Shown here: positions 7,051-9,637 of the stretch, piece by piece
How positions within the stretch are numbered: position 1 is the first letter of the stretch
Layout: each line of letters begins with the position of its first letter
Assembly: GCA_003551485.1 (NCBI GenBank)
Contig: PUMS01000363.1
Span: forward strand, 1 to 9,637
DNA length: 9,637 bases
Source: Phycisphaeraceae bacterium
GTDB lineage: Bacteria > Planctomycetota > Phycisphaerae > Phycisphaerales > Phycisphaeraceae
Reading direction: 5' to 3'
Program-made: the position numbers and the translations under genes
Notes under the pieces: model-generated
Told to the model about the DNA's origin: nothing
The model's input: only the letters and a program-made list of their open reading frames with translations
Databases searched by the model: none

Positions 7051-8223
7051 CTAGTCCTCCTCCTGCTCTTCCTGTTGCGGCTCGGGGATGCCGGTGAGGC
7101 GGAACATCGCCTCGCGTGCCGATTCATCGGGGATCAGTTCCATCAGCAGGTCCGGCAGCGGCATCCGTCCCCAGCGCACCACCTGCTCGAGGGCGAACGG
7201 CAGGGGGCTGTGCGGCTCGGTCTCGCGGAAGAAGCGTGCCACGCGGGAGAGAATGTCCAGGGCCTCGGCCCGGCTCTGGATCGGTCCCTGGGGCACGTTC
7301 ACCCCGCCGCGCCGGGCCGCGGGGGCCGCCACCCCGTCGCCGCCGGAGTCGATGCCCTCGCCCCCGGCCGCCTCGACGGCCTGGTCATCCGCGGCATCGA
7401 TCAGCACGTCGCGGGTGATGCCCCTCAGACAGTCGCGGCACTGCTCGAGGGCCTCGCGGATGCGCGACGAGGGCGGGGACAGGGGGTAGCCCGATTCATC
7501 CTTGCCGCAGCGCTCTTCCAGCGCGGCATTGAGCTGATCGAAGGCCTCGGCGGCGGCATCGAGGTCCTCGATCAGGTCGCGGAAAAACTCGACCGGCGTC
7601 TGCCTTGCCGCCTGCTGGAACTGCTCGAGGGTGACCGCCCCACCGGCGATGCGCTGCCGGCGCCGGTCCGGGTCGCTGATGCCGGCCACCTCACATGCCT
7701 GCTGATAGTGCCAGCAGGCCAGGGCACCATCGCCGCCATCCTCGGTCAGCGGCACGTTGCGGATGGGGTTGATGAGCGTGCCCTCGCCTTCATCACCGTT
7801 GAGGCCGGTCAGGGGCGCGATGCGGGTGAGGATGCCATCTTCATCCGGCCGGGGGTAGAGGTCATCCCAGTAGCGGTCGACCAGGCCGTGCATCAGGCGA
7901 AACCCGTCGCGCAGGCCCGCAAAGCCGTGGGCACGCACCAGCGCTTCGGTCAGCCAGGCGGCGACTTCGAGGTCCTTGGCCTGCGTGGCGATCACCTCGG
8001 GCGCCTGCTCGAGCAGGGGCGACCAGTCGGGCGGGTCGACGTCGCTGTCGGCATCGGCCATGAGCATGGCACGTTCGGCGGCACGCGCGGCGTTGCGGGC
8101 GTCCTTGAGCGTGCGATAGATGCTGGTCGGTGAGTAGTCCTCGCGCAGGTCGGGCCCGCACGGGCTGGCCTCATCGACCGGCTCGAGAAGGGCTTCAACA
8201 TCCAGTACGTCCGGCGAAGCCAT
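7051..8223 (-). CDS. tssA: T6SS assembly protein TssA (ImpA family, short TssA1-like type)
   Basis: The protein (about 390 residues) carries the ImpA N-terminal domain: LLEPVDEASPCGPDLR at residues 12-27, YRTLKDARNAARAAER at 36-51, DWSPLLEQAPEVIATQAKDL at 66-85 and a W-x-D-L-Y-P motif ending at about 124. A conserved C-terminal segment at roughly 317-361 contains SRAEALDILSRVARFFRETE. TssA helps assemble the baseplate and promotes tube and sheath polymerisation. The length and C-terminus match the short TssA1-like class that occurs together with TagJ, which agrees with the locus. The protein ends in an unusual acidic tail, QQEEQEED. The start is uncertain: ATG codons at 8223, 8229, 8235 and 8256 are all in frame and none has a good ribosome binding site. 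I chose 8223 because the family starts about a dozen residues before the LLEPV motif. The first promoter-like sequence of the T6SS block lies upstream. Confidence 0.93.
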   Translation of the reverse strand: MASPDVLDVEALLEPVDEASPCGPDLREDYSPTSIYRTLKDARNAARAAERAMLMADADSDVDPPDWSPLLEQAPEVIATQAKDLEVAAWLTEALVRAHGFAGLRDGFRLMHGLVDRYWDDLYPRPDEDGILTRIAPLTGLNGDEGEGTLINPIRNVPLTEDGGDGALACWHYQQACEVAGISDPDRRRQRIAGGAVTLEQFQQAARQTPVEFFRDLIEDLDAAAEAFDQLNAALEERCGKDESGYPLSPPSSRIREALEQCRDCLRGITRDVLIDAADDQAVEAAGGEGIDSGGDGVAAPAARRGGVNVPQGPIQSRAEALDILSRVARFFRETEPHSPLPFALEQVVRWGRMPLPDLLMELIPDESAREAMFRLTGIPEPQQEEQEED

Positions 8224-8236
8224 GGCCATTCCCATC

Positions 8237-8254
8237 GGACCCGTCCGGGGGTCC
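8237..8254 (-). other. Small hairpin just ahead of the tssA start
   Basis: In the minus-strand transcript GGACCC (8254-8249) can pair with GGGTCC (8242-8237) around a six-base loop. The stem ends one base before the ATG at 8235 and 13 bases before the ATG at 8223. It could hinder ribosome access to the earlier starts. It might also be a chance feature of GC-rich DNA. Confidence 0.35.
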
Positions 8255-8311
8255 ATACGACACGGGCAGCCGAGCGGCAACACGCGGGCGCCCACGGCAA
8301 CCGACACTGAC

Positions 8312-8322
8312 GCGACAGTCGC
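8312..8322. promoter_or_regulatory. Operator-like near-palindrome at the expected transcription start of tssA
   Basis: GCGAC-A-GTCGC is a perfect 5-base inverted repeat around one central base. It starts within a few bases of the transcription start predicted from the promoter at 8331-8359. A repressor bound there would block transcription. The arms are short, so this is only a candidate operator. Confidence 0.3.
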
Positions 8323-8330
8323 CCAACAGC

Positions 8331-8359
8331 ACTATAAAGGCACCATTAACGCGTGGCAA
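8331..8359 (-). promoter_or_regulatory. Sigma-70-type promoter for the T6SS operon
   Basis: On the minus strand TTGCCA (8359-8354) and TATAGT (8336-8331) are separated by exactly 17 bases. Each hexamer matches the housekeeping sigma-70 consensus at five of six positions. The predicted start of transcription is around 8324, giving a leader of about 100 bases before tssA. It lies in the only sizeable gap between the sigma gene and the T6SS genes (8224-8377), in a locally AT-richer patch. It does not resemble the FliA/WhiG consensus (TAAA-N15-GCCGATAA). No terminator is visible after the sigma gene, so read-through from that gene into tssA also remains possible. Confidence 0.6.
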
Positions 8360-8377
8360 TACCCTCAATCAAAAGGC

Positions 8378-9253
8378 CTACTCCTCTCCCAATAGACGCA
8401 ACGCACAGGCCAGGCGCTCCAGCGTTCGCGCGTGCAGCCGGCTGGCCCACGACTTGCTCACACCCAGACGCTGCGCCATCTCGGTCAGGGTGCGGCCCTC
8501 GAAGTAGCTGCCGCGAATCAGTTGCCCGGCATCACCGGGAAGTTCATCGACAAGCTGGTGAAGCCGCTCCAAAAGTTCCCGGTCCGCCGCCGCCGCCGAT
8601 GGACCGTCCGAAGCAGCCGCCACCTGCCCCCCACCGCCCCGCCGCTCGCCCAGGTCGCTGATCAGCGATACGACCGCCAGGCGGCTGACCGTCCGCTTGA
8701 ACCAGGCCGCGTCACCGGGTGGGTCGTGGGCGGCGCCGTCCTCGTGATCGAACTCGAGCACCTGCTCGCTCTGCCGCTCGTAGGTGCCCTTGTGGAAGTC
8801 GATCACGTTGAACCAGGCCATCTTCGAAAGCCCGTCCAGAATCGCCCCGCGGATGCGGTAGTAGGCGTAGGTGGTGAACCGCACGCCGCGCGTAGGGTCG
8901 AAGTCGCGAGCGGCCTGCGTCAGGCCCACCTGGCCGTAACCGATCAGGTCGTCCATCTCGACGCTTCGCGGCAGGCGCTGAGCGAACTTCCATGCCAGCG
9001 ACCGCACCATGCCCTGGCAGGCGAAGATCAACTGCTCGGGGCTCATCCCCGCCGTGTCCGATGCGGCTGCCGCGGCCGGGGGCGTCGGGCCGCGGACGGC
9101 GGCGGCACCGGGGGTGACGGACGCATCGCCGTCCGCCGCGGCCTGGAGACCGGCAGCGTCCCCGGCGGGGACCGGGTCGGTGGCCCCAGGGGTGGCGGCC
9201 GCCCCGGTCGGGGCGCCCGCGACGGGCTGCGACCTGGCGGTGGGCAGGGTCAT
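8378..9253 (-). CDS. FliA/WhiG-like sigma-70 family RNA polymerase sigma factor
   Basis: The 291-residue protein is an alternative sigma factor. Residues 1-69 are a low-complexity Ala/Pro/Gly-rich extension. Region 2 spans about 77-145 with RLPRSVEMDDLIGYGQVGL at 93-111, DFDPTRGVRF at 117-126 and the region 2.4 stretch TTYAYYRIRGAILDGLSK at 127-144, closely like FliA. A poorly conserved middle (146-225) includes a Gly-rich linker. Region 4 follows with a helix-turn-helix, TLTEMAQRLGVSKSWASRLH, at 255-274. The start at ATG 9253 overlaps the upstream stop (ATGA) and has GAGG 7 bases before it. Another ATG at residue 70 would remove the extension but has a poorer site. The gene lies upstream of and in line with the T6SS genes; no flagellar gene is present. 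Control of the T6SS is therefore an attractive inference, not shown. Its promoter target is unknown. Confidence 0.88.
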   Translation of the reverse strand: MTLPTARSQPVAGAPTGAAATPGATDPVPAGDAAGLQAAADGDASVTPGAAAVRGPTPPAAAAASDTAGMSPEQLIFACQGMVRSLAWKFAQRLPRSVEMDDLIGYGQVGLTQAARDFDPTRGVRFTTYAYYRIRGAILDGLSKMAWFNVIDFHKGTYERQSEQVLEFDHEDGAAHDPPGDAAWFKRTVSRLAVVSLISDLGERRGGGGQVAAASDGPSAAAADRELLERLHQLVDELPGDAGQLIRGSYFEGRTLTEMAQRLGVSKSWASRLHARTLERLACALRLLGEE

Positions 9254-9597
9254 CGAACATCCTCGCTGAGCCGGTGCCACAGCCGCTGGAGCCGCCCATG
9301 AGCGGCGGGGTCTTCCCAGAGGCTGGCGGCCACCCGGCGGCACATCTGCGACCAGCGATCCGAAACCGGCTCGCGAAGCCGAAACACCGATCGCAACATG
9401 CTGTCGACAAGCTCGAAGATGATCGGTTCCACGCTCAGCGGCCGGCCCGCATGGCGCCTCGCCACCCGGCGCAGGGCCGAAAGCTCGCTGGTCTGTACCG
9501 AATCGAGGAGTTCCACCCGCCCGAGCGCTTCACGCAGCACCTGCGCATACAGCGCACGTGGCAGTGCCCCGGCAGTACCGGCGCGGATGCTACGCAT
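9250..9597 (-). CDS. Unrecognised small helical protein coupled to the sigma factor
   Basis: I do not recognise this 115-residue protein. It is rich in arginine, leucine and alanine and looks all-helical and cytoplasmic. It has no signal peptide, membrane segment or cysteine pair; the only cysteine is in the segment RWSQMCRRVAASLWED at 81-96. The C-terminus RLQRLWHRLSEDVR is amphipathic. The start at ATG 9597 is favoured because AGGTGA, which matches the 16S rRNA tail, sits 5 bases upstream. GTG 9606 and ATG 9603 are in-frame alternatives that would place this site inside the gene. The stop codon overlaps the sigma factor start as ATGA, so the two proteins are probably made together. A partner or inhibitor of the sigma factor is one possibility, but nothing in the sequence proves it. 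The promoter of this pair would lie beyond the right edge. Confidence 0.75.
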   Translation of the reverse strand: MRSIRAGTAGALPRALYAQVLREALGRVELLDSVQTSELSALRRVARRHAGRPLSVEPIIFELVDSMLRSVFRLREPVSDRWSQMCRRVAASLWEDPAAHGRLQRLWHRLSEDVR

Positions 9598-9637
9598 ACC
9601 CATCACCTGCCATCCCGTGGAAGGCCGATCGCCGGGG

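Noticed and set aside
7075..8133. 352-codon plus-strand frame opposite tssA
   Set aside because: Shadow of tssA codon bias, with no motif and no plausible start signal.
8224..8377. FliA/WhiG-type promoter ahead of tssA
   Set aside because: I looked for TAAA-N15-GCCGATAA on the minus strand and found nothing close; only the sigma-70-type pair is convincing.
9201..9214. GC-rich inverted repeat within the sigma N-terminal extension
   Set aside because: Short arms within low-complexity Ala/Pro/Gly coding sequence, where such runs are expected.
8432..9301. 289-codon plus-strand frame opposite the sigma factor gene
   Set aside because: The reverse strand has unmistakable sigma region 2 and region 4 motifs; this frame shows none.

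Overview
The window is one strand-biased gene block. Every gene I can support lies on the minus strand, so transcription runs from high to low coordinates. Base composition is high-GC throughout with no obvious break. Apart from a small regulatory pair at the right end, the content is the sheath, baseplate and assembly part of a type VI secretion system (T6SS). In transcription order the T6SS genes are tssA (impA), tssB (impB), tssC (impC), a second tssC-family gene (impD-like), tagJ (impE), tssE (impF), tssF (impG) and the first 77 bases of tssG (impH), which runs off the left edge. This is the gene order known from the Rhizobium leguminosarum imp locus. The membrane complex (TssJLM, TssK), ClpV, Hcp, VgrG and any effectors are not in the window.

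Region by region: 9250-9597 encodes an unrecognised 115-residue protein whose stop overlaps the start (ATGA) of a FliA/WhiG-like sigma-70 factor at 8378-9253. A roughly 150-base non-coding gap (8224-8377) follows. It holds a very good sigma-70-type promoter (TTGCCA, 17 bases, TATAGT), an 11-base near-palindrome at the expected transcription start and a small hairpin before tssA. tssA (7051-8223) is followed by tssB (6433-6954), which is ATGA-coupled to tssC (4931-6436). The 145-base gap after tssC contains a strong GC-rich stem-loop. The tssC paralogue (3214-4785) then begins at a TTG codon with a good ribosome binding site. tagJ (2370-3173), tssE (1879-2373) and tssF (41-1882) follow with ATGA overlaps at tagJ/tssE and tssE/tssF, and tssG starts inside the end of tssF.

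How the genes work together: TssB and TssC form the contractile sheath. TagJ is known in related systems to bind the TssB N-terminus and belongs to the ClpV-linked recycling branch. TssA primes and caps tube/sheath assembly. TssE, TssF and TssG are baseplate wedge proteins. The second TssC is a full-length sheath-family paralogue of unclear role. The short TssA, the TagJ gene and the HsiB1-like TssB place the system with the H1-like, TagJ-containing class.

Organism: high GC and an imp-type T6SS fit several proteobacteria. A FliA/WhiG-type sigma factor with an Ala/Pro-rich N-terminal extension, beside the T6SS and without flagellar genes, makes me lean weakly toward Planctomycetota (Phycisphaerae-like). 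This is an inference and cannot be settled from the window. There is no RNA gene, CRISPR array, insertion sequence or other mobile element that I can see, and no gene-free stretch longer than 300 bases.
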